From positions 4,600,001 to 4,664,000 of the forward strand of contig NZ_CP033365.1 in the NCBI RefSeq assembly GCF_013170825.1: 64,000 nt of DNA, written 5' to 3'. The position numbers were made by a program, and so were the translations under genes. The notes below the pieces were generated by a model. It searched no databases. It was not told the origin of the DNA and saw only the letters and a program-made list of their open reading frames with translations. The DNA comes from Mesorhizobium sp. NZP2298 (GTDB taxonomy: Bacteria > Pseudomonadota > Alphaproteobacteria > Rhizobiales > Rhizobiaceae). The number at the start of each line of letters is the position of its first letter. The stretch's first letter is position 1. Shown here one piece after another: positions 53,537-62,519 of the stretch.

Positions 53537-54561
53537 AAGCTTTTTATGCCGAGGAGCAGAAGCGGCACGACCCTAAGGCCTTTCTTTCCAGCGGCGCGCC
53601 GCAGCCAAACCCGGAAAAGCCCGAGCGCGTCGCGAGATTGCTAGCCGGCGCAAAATCTGCCGGCTGCACGATCGAGCGACCGCGCAATCACGGGCTCGAT
53701 CCGATTGCCGCCGTGCATACGCCCGAATATCTCGACTTCCTCGAACATATTTTCGAGCGCTGGCAACGTATCGACGGCGCGTCCGCCGAAGTGATTCCCA
53801 ACATCCACCCGATCGCACGTAACGGCTCCTATCCAGCCTCGGCGGTTGGCCAGGCCGGCTACCATATGGCCGACACAGCCTGCCCGATCTCGGGCGAGAC
53901 CTGGCAAAGCGCATTGTGGAGCGCCTGGAGCGCGGTCGAAGCCGCTGAAACGGTAATTGCCGGCGCGCCGGCGGCCTATGCGCTGTGCCGCCCGCCCGGC
54001 CATCATGCCTTTGCCGATGTCGCCGGGGGCTTCTGCTTCATCAACAATTCGGCGGTCGCGGCGCAAGCGCTGCGCAAGCAGGCAGCTCGCGTGGCAATCC
54101 TCGATGTCGACCTGCACCACGGCAACGGCACGCAAGGCATCTTCTATGCGCGGTCCGATGTGCTCACAGTCTCGCTGCATGCCGATCCGGTGCGCTTCTA
54201 TCCGTTCTTCTGGGGCCACGCCGACGAGCGCGGCGAAGGCGCGGGCCTCGGCTACAATTTCAACCTGCCGCTGCCGCGCAAATCCGCCGACGCGGCGTTT
54301 CTGGAAGCGCTGGCGGTGGCCTTCCAGCGTATCCGCGCCTTTTCACCGGATGCGCTTGTCGTGGCGCTCGGCCTCGACGCCTTCGAGGGCGACCCGTTCG
54401 GCGGGCTTTCGGTGACGACGCCCGGCTTCTCACGCATTGGCGAAGCGATCGCAAAGCTTGGCCTGCCGACGGTCATCGTCCAGGAAGGCGGCTATCTCTG
54501 CGACGCGCTTGGCGACAATCTCACCGCCTTCCTCACCGGTTTGGGCGGCAAGGCGCGGTGA
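53533..54561 (+). CDS. Histone deacetylase-like (acetylpolyamine amidohydrolase-type) enzyme
   Basis: A 342-aa zinc hydrolase: LCRPPGHHAFADVAGGFCFINNSAVAA near residues 150-176 with the tandem catalytic histidines, VAILDVDLHHGNGTQG near 188-203 with metal-binding Asp/His, and LVVALGLDAFEGDP near 275-288. It removes acetyl groups from polyamines or similar amides. Its overlap with a GNAT gene gives an acetylation/deacetylation pair, suggesting the pathway intermediate carries a protecting acetyl group. Confidence 0.9.
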   Translation: MKAFYAEEQKRHDPKAFLSSGAPQPNPEKPERVARLLAGAKSAGCTIERPRNHGLDPIAAVHTPEYLDFLEHIFERWQRIDGASAEVIPNIHPIARNGSYPASAVGQAGYHMADTACPISGETWQSALWSAWSAVEAAETVIAGAPAAYALCRPPGHHAFADVAGGFCFINNSAVAAQALRKQAARVAILDVDLHHGNGTQGIFYARSDVLTVSLHADPVRFYPFFWGHADERGEGAGLGYNFNLPLPRKSADAAFLEALAVAFQRIRAFSPDALVVALGLDAFEGDPFGGLSVTTPGFSRIGEAIAKLGLPTVIVQEGGYLCDALGDNLTAFLTGLGGKAR

Positions 54562-54576
54562 CTGTTCAAGCTAGCG

Positions 54577-55848
54577 TCAGGAACGCTGCTGCCTGAGCAT
54601 GGCGATGACCCGATGCACGCTCTCCAGCGTCTCGTCGATCTCGGCCGCCGTATTGTAGTGGGCGATACCGATGCGCACGACGCCCTGTTCGGCTGGAATG
54701 CCGAGCTGGTGGACGATCTCCCAGGCGTAGTTGTGGCCTGACCACAGGAAGATGTTCTCGGCATTCATCTGCCGCACGATCGTCTCCGGCACGATGCCGT
54801 CGACGGTGAACGAGACCGTCGGCACACGATCGCCGAGCCGCTTCGGATCGGTGATGCCATGGATTGTCAGGCCCGAAATGCCGGACAGGCCATCGATCAG
54901 CCTTTGCGCCAGCGGGTTTTCATAGGCGATGGACACTTCGAACGCCTTGGCGATCTTTTGCCTGCGCGAACCACTCTCGCCCACCGCCGCGCCCAGCCCG
55001 GCAAAATGATCGACCGCCGCCGTGAGGCCGGCCATCAGCTCGATCTGCGGCGTGCCAAGCTCGAACCGCTCCGGCAGGCCATTGGAGGAGCAGCGGCATT
55101 TATAGGGTTTCAAGCCTTCGATGACGTCACGCCGGCCCCACAATATGCCCATATGCGGTCCGAAGAATTTGTAGGCCGAGCAGATCAAAAAATCGCAGCC
55201 AAGGTCCTGCACGTCGATCAGGCCATGCGGCGCGAACTGCACGGCGTCGACATAGACCAGGGCGCCGGCTTGTTTTGCGATGGCAGTCAGCGACCTGACC
55301 CGGTTGATCGAGCCGGTCAGGTTGCTGGCATAGTTCAATGCGACCAGCCGTGTCTTGTCGGAGAGCAGACCGGCCAGCGTCGCCTCTTCGACCTGCCAGC
55401 TCTCTTCATCGAATGGCAGCCAGCGCACGACGAGGCCAAGGTCCTCGGCCAGTTGCAGCCAGGGCGAGACATTGCCCTCGTGATCCATGCGGGTGAGGAT
55501 GATCTCGTCGCCGGGCTTCAGCGAGCGGCCAAGCGTGCGCGACATATGATAGGTCAGCGTCGTCATATTGGCGCCGATAATGATTTCCTCGGGGCTCGTG
55601 GCACCAAGGAAATCGGCCATCGCCTGATGTGCCTCGTCAACCACGGCTTGTGCGGCGACCGTCGTTTCGAAATAGCCGCCGAGATTGGCGTTGGTCGTGA
55701 GCAGGCAGCGCGACACCGCATCGGCGACGGCCTGGGGTACCTGCGTGCCGGCCGGGTTGTCGAGATAGATGCGGCGGCGGCCCTTGTCGCTCAGGGAAAG
55801 AGCGGGGAATTTTCCACGCACGGCCTCTATCGGAAAGTCCACCATCAT
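54577..55848 (-). CDS. Class V aminotransferase / cysteine desulfurase-like protein
   Basis: A 423-aa PLP enzyme. GGYFETT and NMTTLTYHMSRTL (near residues 56-62 and 92-104), LVYVDAVQFAPHG (near 198-210) and FLICSAYKFFGPHMGIL (PLP lysine near 228) define the SufS/CsdA-like class V family. The cysteine-rich SufS loop is weak, so a desulfurase role is less likely than a C-S/C-N lyase or aminotransferase. It converges with the deacetylase gene. ATG 55848 is preferred; GTG 55854 and ATG 55845 are alternatives. Confidence 0.85.
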   Translation of the reverse strand: MMVDFPIEAVRGKFPALSLSDKGRRRIYLDNPAGTQVPQAVADAVSRCLLTTNANLGGYFETTVAAQAVVDEAHQAMADFLGATSPEEIIIGANMTTLTYHMSRTLGRSLKPGDEIILTRMDHEGNVSPWLQLAEDLGLVVRWLPFDEESWQVEEATLAGLLSDKTRLVALNYASNLTGSINRVRSLTAIAKQAGALVYVDAVQFAPHGLIDVQDLGCDFLICSAYKFFGPHMGILWGRRDVIEGLKPYKCRCSSNGLPERFELGTPQIELMAGLTAAVDHFAGLGAAVGESGSRRQKIAKAFEVSIAYENPLAQRLIDGLSGISGLTIHGITDPKRLGDRVPTVSFTVDGIVPETIVRQMNAENIFLWSGHNYAWEIVHQLGIPAEQGVVRIGIAHYNTAAEIDETLESVHRVIAMLRQQRS

Positions 55849-55889
55849 CTCCACCCCTTTGTTATTCCTCGATAATCCACCCCTTCCGA

Positions 55890-56957
55890 TCAGGGACAGG
55901 GATTGCCGACCCGCTGATGAACCGCATCCACCGCCTTCTGCATCTCTTCGGTCCAGACAACATCCACCGAAGACAATGCCATTTCGAGTTGCGAAATGGT
56001 TGTCGCGCCAATGATATTCGACGTGACGAAGGGTCGGCTCGAGACATAGGCGTTGGCGAACAGGGCCGGCTCCAGGCCAAAGGAGCGCGCCAGTTCATTG
56101 TATTCTAGCAGCACCGCGGCGGCATTCGGCGTCTCGTAGCGCTGGCCGCGATTGAACAGCTGCGAGCGTGAGCCCTGCGGTCGAGCGCCATGGTCGTATT
56201 TGCCGGTCAGATAGCCTTGCGCCAGCGGCGAATAGGCAAGCAATGAGATGTCCTCACGCCCGCAGACCTCGGCGAGGTTCACCTCGAAGGTGCGGTTGAC
56301 GAGATTGTAGGCGTTCTGGATCGAGTCCACGCGCGGGCCGATCCCCTTGTCGGCCTCCGAGAGGTAACGCATGACGCCCCAGGAACTTTCGTTCGACAGG
56401 CCGAAATGGCGGATCTTTCCTGCCTTCACCAATTCATCGAAGACGCCAAGCGTCTCGGCGATCGGCGTTTCGTTGGCTGGTGCGCCGTCGGCATCGGCGC
56501 GCCGCGCCACCGCCCCGACACGCGTCGGGTTGGCGCCCCAGGGGATGTCCCGTTCCGGCCAGTGGATCTGGTAGAGATCGAGATAGTCGGTGCCGAGCTT
56601 GGCCAGCGACTTGTCGATGGCGTCAAGAATATCAGCGCGCACCAGTTGCGACGGCCTGTCACCGCGAAACCAGTTATTGGCTGTGCGGCCAACGACCTTG
56701 GAGGCCAGGATCACCTTGTCGCGGTTGCCCTTGGCCTTCATCCAGCTGCCGATGATCTTTTCCGTCCGCCCTTGCGTCTCCGCCTTGGGCGGGATCGGAT
56801 AGAGCTCGGCGGTATCGATGAAATTGACGCCGCGCGAAAAAGCCAAATCCATCTGGGCGTGGCCCTCGGCTTCGGTGTTCTGCTGGCCCCAGGTCATCGA
56901 ACCAAGGCAGATCTGGGTAACAAGAAGATCGGTCCGACCGAGACGGCGTTTGTGCAT
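55890..56957 (-). CDS. Aldo/keto reductase
   Basis: A 355-aa NADP-dependent reductase: NFIDTAELYP near residues 45-54 (catalytic Asp/Tyr), KVILASKVVG near 81-90, YLDLYQIHWPERD near 124-136 (His), SNESSWGVMRY near 186-196 and ISLLAYSPLAQGYLTGKY near 230-247 mark the family. The layout resembles Tas/YghZ-type long AKRs. ATG 56957 is preferred over 56999 (CCGGAG upstream). Confidence 0.92.
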   Translation of the reverse strand: MHKRRLGRTDLLVTQICLGSMTWGQQNTEAEGHAQMDLAFSRGVNFIDTAELYPIPPKAETQGRTEKIIGSWMKAKGNRDKVILASKVVGRTANNWFRGDRPSQLVRADILDAIDKSLAKLGTDYLDLYQIHWPERDIPWGANPTRVGAVARRADADGAPANETPIAETLGVFDELVKAGKIRHFGLSNESSWGVMRYLSEADKGIGPRVDSIQNAYNLVNRTFEVNLAEVCGREDISLLAYSPLAQGYLTGKYDHGARPQGSRSQLFNRGQRYETPNAAAVLLEYNELARSFGLEPALFANAYVSSRPFVTSNIIGATTISQLEMALSSVDVVWTEEMQKAVDAVHQRVGNPCP

Positions 56958-57068
56958 GAAATTCTGCTCCGGAGGGAAAGCGTGCGCGGGAGGCTGCATC
57001 TATAGGGAAAGCCACGGCGCTCTCCAAGCCTCGCCAGGCCGACTTTTGCGTGAACCAGCGCTGGTTAA

Positions 57069-57563
57069 CTAGCGGCGAGCGCCGGCCACGGCGCGGCGCT
57101 TGGCCTCGTCGATCAGCATGTTGGCTACCTGCATGCGGATCATGGCGCGCTGGCGCAGATGCGGGGCGACACGATCGGGATGGTTGCTGAAAGCAAAGCT
57201 GCGGCGCATGCGGCCGAAATCGGCAACGCCCTTGGGCTTGTCCAGCCCCAGTTCGGCCGCGATCGATTCAGGATCGATCGGCGGCAGTTTTTCCTCAGGC
57301 TTGGGTTCCTCGCCAGCAAGGGCCAGTTTGGCGTGGTCGAGCAAGGCGGCGAATTCGCTCGCCAGATCAGCGCCGGCCTCGCGATATTCGGCGGCGGATA
57401 CTTTTATGCGGCCGGAATGGAGTTCATCGGCAACCGAGAGATAGTCGAATGGAATGGAAGGACGCGCACCGGCCTCGTCGCCCTCGATGCCGTCGCCCTT
57501 GTCGGAGGCAACGAAGAGGTCGTCGAGCAGCGAAGCAAAATCGCGCTTGGCGCTGGTAGCGAT
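57069..57563 (-). CDS. J-domain-like/hypothetical protein, apparent ATC start
   Basis: The frame is open from an ATC codon at 57563 to 57069 (164 residues) with GGGGGAG seven bases before the ATC. No ATG, GTG or TTG occurs in this frame between the upstream stop and TTG 57344; using TTG would drop the clearly protein-like first 73 residues (KRDFASLLDDLFVASDKG and onward). The C-terminal part, SFAFSNHPDRVAPHLRQRAM, carries an HPD tripeptide as in J-domains. A non-AUG start or a sequence error is implied. The family is common in Mesorhizobium but of unknown function. Confidence 0.6.
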   Translation of the reverse strand: MATSAKRDFASLLDDLFVASDKGDGIEGDEAGARPSIPFDYLSVADELHSGRIKVSAAEYREAGADLASEFAALLDHAKLALAGEEPKPEEKLPPIDPESIAAELGLDKPKGVADFGRMRRSFAFSNHPDRVAPHLRQRAMIRMQVANMLIDEAKRRAVAGARR

Positions 57564-57688
57564 GTCAGCCTCCCCCTTGCCCGACTGTCAGGTTTCCAGG
57601 AACATAGAACGGGCTCGTTAAAAATACATACCACCGATCTTAATGAATTTAGCCATTCGAAGGATCGCGCAGGCGCTCAAACAAAAAG

Positions 57689-57720
57689 CCGGACTGCACT
57701 TTCATGCAGTCCGGAAATTC
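57689..57720 (-). terminator. Terminator-like hairpin (minus-strand direction)
   Basis: CCGGACTGCA (57689-57698) / TGCAGTCCGG (57705-57714), six-base loop; read on the minus strand it is followed by CTTTTTGTTT. It would end transcripts coming from the right on the minus strand. Nothing else is seen from 57564 to 57917. Confidence 0.6.
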
Positions 57721-57917
57721 GCCAGGAGTGGCGAGGAAAAACTGGCCATGTGCCAGCGTCGAAGCCTACGGTTCGTGCGGCCCGGAAGTTTCACTGGGCC
57801 GCAAAAAAGTTTTACGAAAATCATCCGGGCATAGCAGGCATGCAAAATGCTGCACTGCACAATTGTCACGATTCACCTATATTGTCAGCCGTGGAGGACC
57901 AATCAGGAGCCTGGATC

Positions 57918-58082
57918 ATGGGTTTCTTCACGGAAATGTTCGCCCGGCCGCGTCCACAGGAACATCTGAGATACCGCGCGGCGCTCGCGCTGCTTCACGC
58001 GATGAGCAATGCCGACCGCGCCGACATCGGCATCAAGCCCGCCGATTTTCCGCGCATCGCCCGCGAAATGTCCATTCGCTAA
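57918..58082 (+). CDS. Small DUF1127-like protein, 54 aa
   Basis: MGFFTEMFARPRPQEHLRYR then LLHAMSNADRADIGIKPADFPRIA, the pattern (NADRADIGI...DIPRIA) of DUF1127 Arg-rich small proteins common in Rhizobiales. AGGAG stands eight bases upstream of ATG 57918. DUF1127 proteins bind RNA and affect growth and phosphate response in relatives; role here is inferred only from family. Confidence 0.75.
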   Translation: MGFFTEMFARPRPQEHLRYRAALALLHAMSNADRADIGIKPADFPRIAREMSIR

Positions 58083-58135
58083 GCAGCCTGCGAGATGTTC
58101 CGGATCGATCCGGGACACCTTGAAACTTCAGCCGC

Positions 58136-58642
58136 TCAACGCGATCCCAGGAATGTCGCCTTGCCCAGCGGCACGCCATTGTGGCGAAGGATGTCGTAAG
58201 CGGTGGTGAGGTGGAAGTAGAAGTTGGGCATGGCCACATGCAGCAGATACTGCATGCCGCCCAACGTCGTTTCGCGTCCGCCAAGCTTCAACTCGATCAC
58301 CTTGTCGTCGGAACCGTCGATATCGGCGGCCGAGAACGTTGCCAGAAGCGCGAGCGTCTTGGCTATCCGCGCTTCGAGATCGGCAAAGCTTGCCTCGTTG
58401 TCCTCGTATTTCGGCACCTCGCGGCCGGCGAGCCGCGACGGCGCGCCCTTGGCGTGGTCGGTTGCGATCTGCACTTGCCGGGTCAAGGCGAACATGTCGG
58501 GCGCAAGCCGTGCCGTCAAAAACACCTGCGGGTCGATCTTGCGGTCAAGCGCGTTTTGTTCGGCAGCCGCCAGCACACTGGAAAGTGCTTTCAGCCGGGC
58601 TGAAAACACGGGCACGGATGCCTCATACATCGATATCGTCAC
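58136..58642 (-). CDS. DUF1993-family protein
   Basis: A 168-aa protein with MYEASVPVFSARLKALSSVL at the start and GMQYLLHVAMPNFYFHLTTAYDILRHNGVPLGK (in parts) near residues 127-160, the DUF1993 pattern of DinB-like four-helix bundles. GTG 58642 has AGGAG eight bases upstream, so this start is preferred over 58732; ATG 58630 is possible. The histidines near the end may bind a metal. Function unknown. Confidence 0.85.
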   Translation of the reverse strand: MTISMYEASVPVFSARLKALSSVLAAAEQNALDRKIDPQVFLTARLAPDMFALTRQVQIATDHAKGAPSRLAGREVPKYEDNEASFADLEARIAKTLALLATFSAADIDGSDDKVIELKLGGRETTLGGMQYLLHVAMPNFYFHLTTAYDILRHNGVPLGKATFLGSR

Positions 58643-58782
58643 GTCAGATCTCCTGTCCGGTCGGAACGCCGGCGGAGCGACGTAGCGCCTCCCCGCACGA
58701 TTCTTCAAGCGCCGTGGGCTCCGCGTCACCACGCCGCCGCAATCGCCGTGGTAGAATCTGCGTTATCGAGCGGAGATTCCCG

Positions 58783-59838
58783 ATGAGACGCGTCCTTCTC
58801 GCAGCGACTTCCCTTCTCTCCCTTGCCATGTCTGGCCAAGCGGCGCTGGCCGTCGATGACACCGCGCCCGAAGCGCCCTATGTCGACGACCGCTCGAGCG
58901 CCGAGGCGGTGATCCGCTCCCTCTACAGCGCCATCAACCGGCATGAATTCGCCCGCGCCTGGGGTTACTACGGCGACACGAAGCCAGCTAAGGATTTCGA
59001 CAGCTTCGTCAAAGGCTATGACGGCACCAACAGGGTGGAAGTCGCGACCGGTGCCATTTCGGACGAAGGTGCCGCAGGCAGCATCTTCTATAACGTCCCT
59101 GTCGCCATTCGTGCCACGGACAAGAGCGGCAGCGAGAAGGTCTTTGCCGGCTGCTACACGCTGCGCCAGGTGAATGCCCAGATCCAAGCGGCGCCGCCCT
59201 TTGATCCGATCCACATCGAAAAAGGCGCATTGAAACCTTCGACCGCCAATTTCGAGGAAGCTGTGCCGCCGAGCTGCGGCGACGGCCCGCCGCCGCCCAA
59301 GAAGGATACGACGCTGGAGCAGGCCAAGAAGGCATTCCTGGCGACCTATGGCGACCAGTGCGACAAGGAGCTTCTGGCCAATGAGCCGGAGACCTTTTCG
59401 ATCAAATACAAGGACAAGGATGCGCAGCCCGCCGATCCCGACAAGGAAACACGCCTCTTCCATTTCTCCTGCTCGGCCGCGGCCTACAATGAAAACTCCG
59501 TCTACTACATGAGCGACGATGTGTCAGGGGTGCGGCAGTTGCAGTTCACCGAGCCCGAGATGGACATTCGCTACGTGAACAATGACAGCGAAGGCAAAGT
59601 CGAATCCATGCACATTGTCGGCTTCCGGACGACAGGCTGGGCGACCAATTCCAACTATGACAAGGATGCCCACACGATCACGACGTTCGACAAATGGCGC
59701 GGCGTCGGAGATGCCTCTTCATCGGGCACTTATCTGTTCCGCAATGGCGACTTCTCGCTGGTCCAGTATGATGTCGACGCGTCCTATGATGGCGAGGAAA
59801 ACCCGCAGACGGTTGTCGACTACAACACCGCGCCTTGA
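58783..59838 (+). CDS. DUF1176-like secreted protein
   Basis: A 351-aa exported protein: signal peptide residues 1-23 (cleavage after ALA), a helical domain near 30-150 (AEAVIRSLYSAINRHEFARAW), and a DUF1176-like beta-rich part (KETRLFHFSCSAAAYNENSVYY near 225-246). Function is unknown. ATG 58783 with CGGAG nearby is preferred over the longer frame from 58339, which overlaps the DUF1993 gene on the other strand. Confidence 0.8.
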   Translation: MRRVLLAATSLLSLAMSGQAALAVDDTAPEAPYVDDRSSAEAVIRSLYSAINRHEFARAWGYYGDTKPAKDFDSFVKGYDGTNRVEVATGAISDEGAAGSIFYNVPVAIRATDKSGSEKVFAGCYTLRQVNAQIQAAPPFDPIHIEKGALKPSTANFEEAVPPSCGDGPPPPKKDTTLEQAKKAFLATYGDQCDKELLANEPETFSIKYKDKDAQPADPDKETRLFHFSCSAAAYNENSVYYMSDDVSGVRQLQFTEPEMDIRYVNNDSEGKVESMHIVGFRTTGWATNSNYDKDAHTITTFDKWRGVGDASSSGTYLFRNGDFSLVQYDVDASYDGEENPQTVVDYNTAP

Positions 59839-59868
59839 GCACCGGACGGCTTCAGGCCAGCCAGTCGA

Positions 59869-60762
59869 TCAAGGCGCCTTCGACAGCATCCAATTGAGCG
59901 TTCCGCGCCAGTCGGCCATGCGGATTGGCGTGCCGTGGGTGCCTGTCTCGAAACGGACGAAGCGGGTCGGGTAGGTCTTCGATTTGGCCAGGATGGAGCG
60001 GAAGAACGCTTCCTGGTTCGCCACGGGGAAGACCACGTCATGGCTGCCTTGACCGAAGAAGACAGGCACGCGGCGCTTGAAGGCGGGGCTGGCGAAAAAG
60101 CTCTCGTCCCACAGCGACCCGAGCAGCAGCAAGCCATTTATGCGGCCGCCCGTGTCCTTGCGTCCGGCAAGCTTCCAGCACAGCGCACCACCCATCGAGC
60201 CGCAGGCGACGAAGATCTTCGCGCCAGGCGACTGTTCGGCGTAGTGATCGATCAGAGCCGCGACTTGGGCGGCACCCTTGTCGCCGAAATCGGGAAAATC
60301 CGGTGAGAGATAAAGACCGCCATTGCCGGCCATCAGGTTCTTGATGCGGTTGAAATTGCCGCCGAAGGTGAAGTCGTCGACGCCCTGTTTGCGGCTGCCA
60401 CCCTGCCCGTGCAGGTAGAGCACGATGATCCCAGCGCCTTGCGTCTTGCCGACGGCAACATGCCTGACATCGCCGGCATCGGTCTTCAGCAGCAGATCCT
60501 GCTGCACCTTGCGTACGCTGGCGTCAGTGTATTGCGGGTGGACGCGCTTTTCCGGCACCTCGTCACGCTGGTTGATGTCGCGCATCTCGCGATAGTCGAT
60601 GACCGTATAGGCGCCGTTGGTGTCGGACGAGAGCGTGGCCGGATAGGCGAAGAGATCGTCCTTGAAGGGTTTCAGTTCGAGCGCATCGGCTTGGGCGGGA
60701 ACGCCAAGAACAAATGTTGCGATCAGAACGCTGTGGAGAGGAGAAAGAAAACGAAAAGCCAT
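59869..60762 (-). CDS. Secreted alpha/beta hydrolase
   Basis: A 297-aa protein: signal peptide (MAFRFLSPLHSVLIATFVLG), oxyanion segment IIVLYLHGQGGSRKQG near residue 112, nucleophile elbow IFVACGSMGGALCW (Ser near 186), and Asp/His in GQGSHDVVFP and GTHGTPIR. The esterase or lipase substrate is unknown. ATG 60762 is preferred over 60798; with the upstream gene's stop at 60795 the two are close but separate. Confidence 0.82.
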   Translation of the reverse strand: MAFRFLSPLHSVLIATFVLGVPAQADALELKPFKDDLFAYPATLSSDTNGAYTVIDYREMRDINQRDEVPEKRVHPQYTDASVRKVQQDLLLKTDAGDVRHVAVGKTQGAGIIVLYLHGQGGSRKQGVDDFTFGGNFNRIKNLMAGNGGLYLSPDFPDFGDKGAAQVAALIDHYAEQSPGAKIFVACGSMGGALCWKLAGRKDTGGRINGLLLLGSLWDESFFASPAFKRRVPVFFGQGSHDVVFPVANQEAFFRSILAKSKTYPTRFVRFETGTHGTPIRMADWRGTLNWMLSKAP

Positions 60763-60794
60763 ACCGCAGGCTTGCGTAATTCGGCCCGGGTTTG

Positions 60795-62405
60795 TCAATC
60801 CTGCAGCACGCCGCCGGCGCCTTCGAGCGCTTCGCGGGTGTCGACATCGACGGACGCGCCCTCGCCGATCTCGACATCGATGACATCGAGCCCTTCGGCC
60901 TCGACCAGATGGCGAGCGCCGGTGTCGCCTTCGAGATGAGCGATGGCCGGGAACAGCGAGCGCGGCAAAAGCACGGGGTTGCCGCGTTTGCCCTGATGCG
61001 AGGCGCGGACCACGGAATTGCCTCCAGCCTTGCGGAAGGCATCGATCAGCCGGTCGAGATCGTCTGACACAACGCCAGGCATGTCTCCCAGAACAATCAT
61101 CACGCCGGCGGTGTCCTCCGGCAGATAGGCAATACCTGCCTTCAGCGACGTGGACAGGCCATCGGCGAAATCCGGATTGTCTGCGAAGGTGACGTCGAGG
61201 CCTAGCAAAGCTGCGCGCACCCGCTCGCGCTGATGACCGGTGACGACGATCGTGCCCGACGCCTTCGAGGCGACCGCGCGCTCGGCGGTGCGGCGCACCA
61301 GCGGCTTGCCGTCGAACAACGCCATGAGCTTGTTCGGTCCGCCCATGCGGCTCGACCGGCCGGCTGCCAGAAGCACGGTGGCGACCTTGAGCCGGCTTTT
61401 GGCCGGCAACGGCTCGCGCGGCTGCGGCCGTGTCGGGATTTCCATGAGCAACCCGCCGACTCCCATACCGGCGATGTCCTTCGCGGTGACGTCAAGGCCG
61501 GCGATCAACCGGTCAAGCACCCAGTCGAAGCCGTTCTCCTTGGGGCTGCGGGCGCAGCCGGGCGCGCCGATAACGCGCTTGCCGCCGAGCGTACCGAGCA
61601 CCAGCAGATTGCCGGGATCGACCGGCATGCCCGCGCGGATGACAGTTCCGCCCGCCATCTCGATCGCAGCCGGAACGACATCGGCGAAGTCGCTCATCGC
61701 CGAAGCGCCGAAGATCACCACCATGTCATTCTCGCGCGCCAGCGAGGTCGCAGCCTCCGCCACGGGCGCGATCTCATGCGGCGTGCGGCGTTCCGCCGTC
61801 AGCCTGCCGCCCGAACGCGCCAGCCTTGCTTCGGTGACACGCAGCGTCTTGTCGAGCACGCTGGGCTTGATTCCCGGTAGAACCGTCTGGACGATACCGA
61901 CGCGCACCGGTTTATAGGCGTTGACGGCAAAGATGACGCCGCCGGCGCAGATTTTCGCGACCGCATCGACCAGCGCAGAGTTGACTGCGAACGGGATGAT
62001 CTTCACCGTTGCGACCATCTGACCCTTTTCGACCGGCGCATGCCGCGCCAGCGTGGCAATGGTGATGGCTGGATCGACGGCGTTGATGGCGTCGATCATC
62101 GCGGCATCGACCGTGAAGACGCCTGATGCCCTGGCATGGAGATTGACGCGGCCGGTGGCGGCCGGCTTGGCCTCGATGCCGCTGAAAATCATACTCTCGG
62201 CAATTCTTTGTGCCGCCGCGTCCTCGCCGAGATCGTCTGAGGCCAGCACGGCCGCGACGACCTGCGAGACGCCAGCCCGCTTGAGTACGGAGACGTCTTC
62301 GGCGCTCAGCCGGTGCGCCTTGCGAAAGCGTCTTTCGCCGGCGGCGGTGGCGTGTGCCAGTACCGCGCCTTCGGCCTCTTCAATGGCAACCGGGCCGAAT
62401 TTCAC
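60795..62405 (-). CDS. Molybdopterin-binding and nucleotidyltransferase fusion (MoeA/MobA-like)
   Basis: A 536-aa two-domain protein. Residues 1-340 form a molybdopterin-binding (MoCF/MoeA-like) region with FGASAMSDFADVVPAAIEMAGGTVIRAGMPVDPGN (in pieces) near 230-264, and residues 345-536 a MobA/MocA-like nucleotidyltransferase with VATVLLAAGRSSRMGGPNKL near 345-364 and IVLGDMPGV near 443. Such fusions attach CMP or GMP to the molybdenum cofactor for xanthine-dehydrogenase-type hydroxylases. It lies just downstream of XdhC-type genes on the same strand. Confidence 0.9.
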   Translation of the reverse strand: MKFGPVAIEEAEGAVLAHATAAGERRFRKAHRLSAEDVSVLKRAGVSQVVAAVLASDDLGEDAAAQRIAESMIFSGIEAKPAATGRVNLHARASGVFTVDAAMIDAINAVDPAITIATLARHAPVEKGQMVATVKIIPFAVNSALVDAVAKICAGGVIFAVNAYKPVRVGIVQTVLPGIKPSVLDKTLRVTEARLARSGGRLTAERRTPHEIAPVAEAATSLARENDMVVIFGASAMSDFADVVPAAIEMAGGTVIRAGMPVDPGNLLVLGTLGGKRVIGAPGCARSPKENGFDWVLDRLIAGLDVTAKDIAGMGVGGLLMEIPTRPQPREPLPAKSRLKVATVLLAAGRSSRMGGPNKLMALFDGKPLVRRTAERAVASKASGTIVVTGHQRERVRAALLGLDVTFADNPDFADGLSTSLKAGIAYLPEDTAGVMIVLGDMPGVVSDDLDRLIDAFRKAGGNSVVRASHQGKRGNPVLLPRSLFPAIAHLEGDTGARHLVEAEGLDVIDVEIGEGASVDVDTREALEGAGGVLQD

Positions 62406-62427
62406 GCCACCGCGCCCGCAGAGCGCC

Positions 62428-62519
62428 GCGCGTCCACTTGGACGCGCAAAAGACGCTCCGCCGCTTTGAATCTACGCATCGTGCTTCTCCAAAATCGATT
62501 CCGATCTTTGGGCCGATGC
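62428..62519. repeat. Palindromic intergenic element overlapping the end of an XdhC-like gene
   Basis: GCGCGTCCA (62428-62436) pairs with TGGACGCGC (62439-62447), and GCATCG (62476-62481) pairs with CGATGC (62514-62519) across an imperfect stem with CCAAAAT/ATCTTTGG-type pairing. The arrangement repeats the two-hairpin plan at 36436-36538. The second hairpin encodes the last 15 or so residues of the adjacent gene. Confidence 0.6.

Noticed and set aside
54859-55875. 338-codon plus frame opposite the class V aminotransferase
   Set aside because: Antisense to a clear PLP enzyme with no motif of its own.
57689-57720. Hairpin as a small RNA gene
   Set aside because: It has a terminator layout, but no promoter or conserved RNA body could be recognised.
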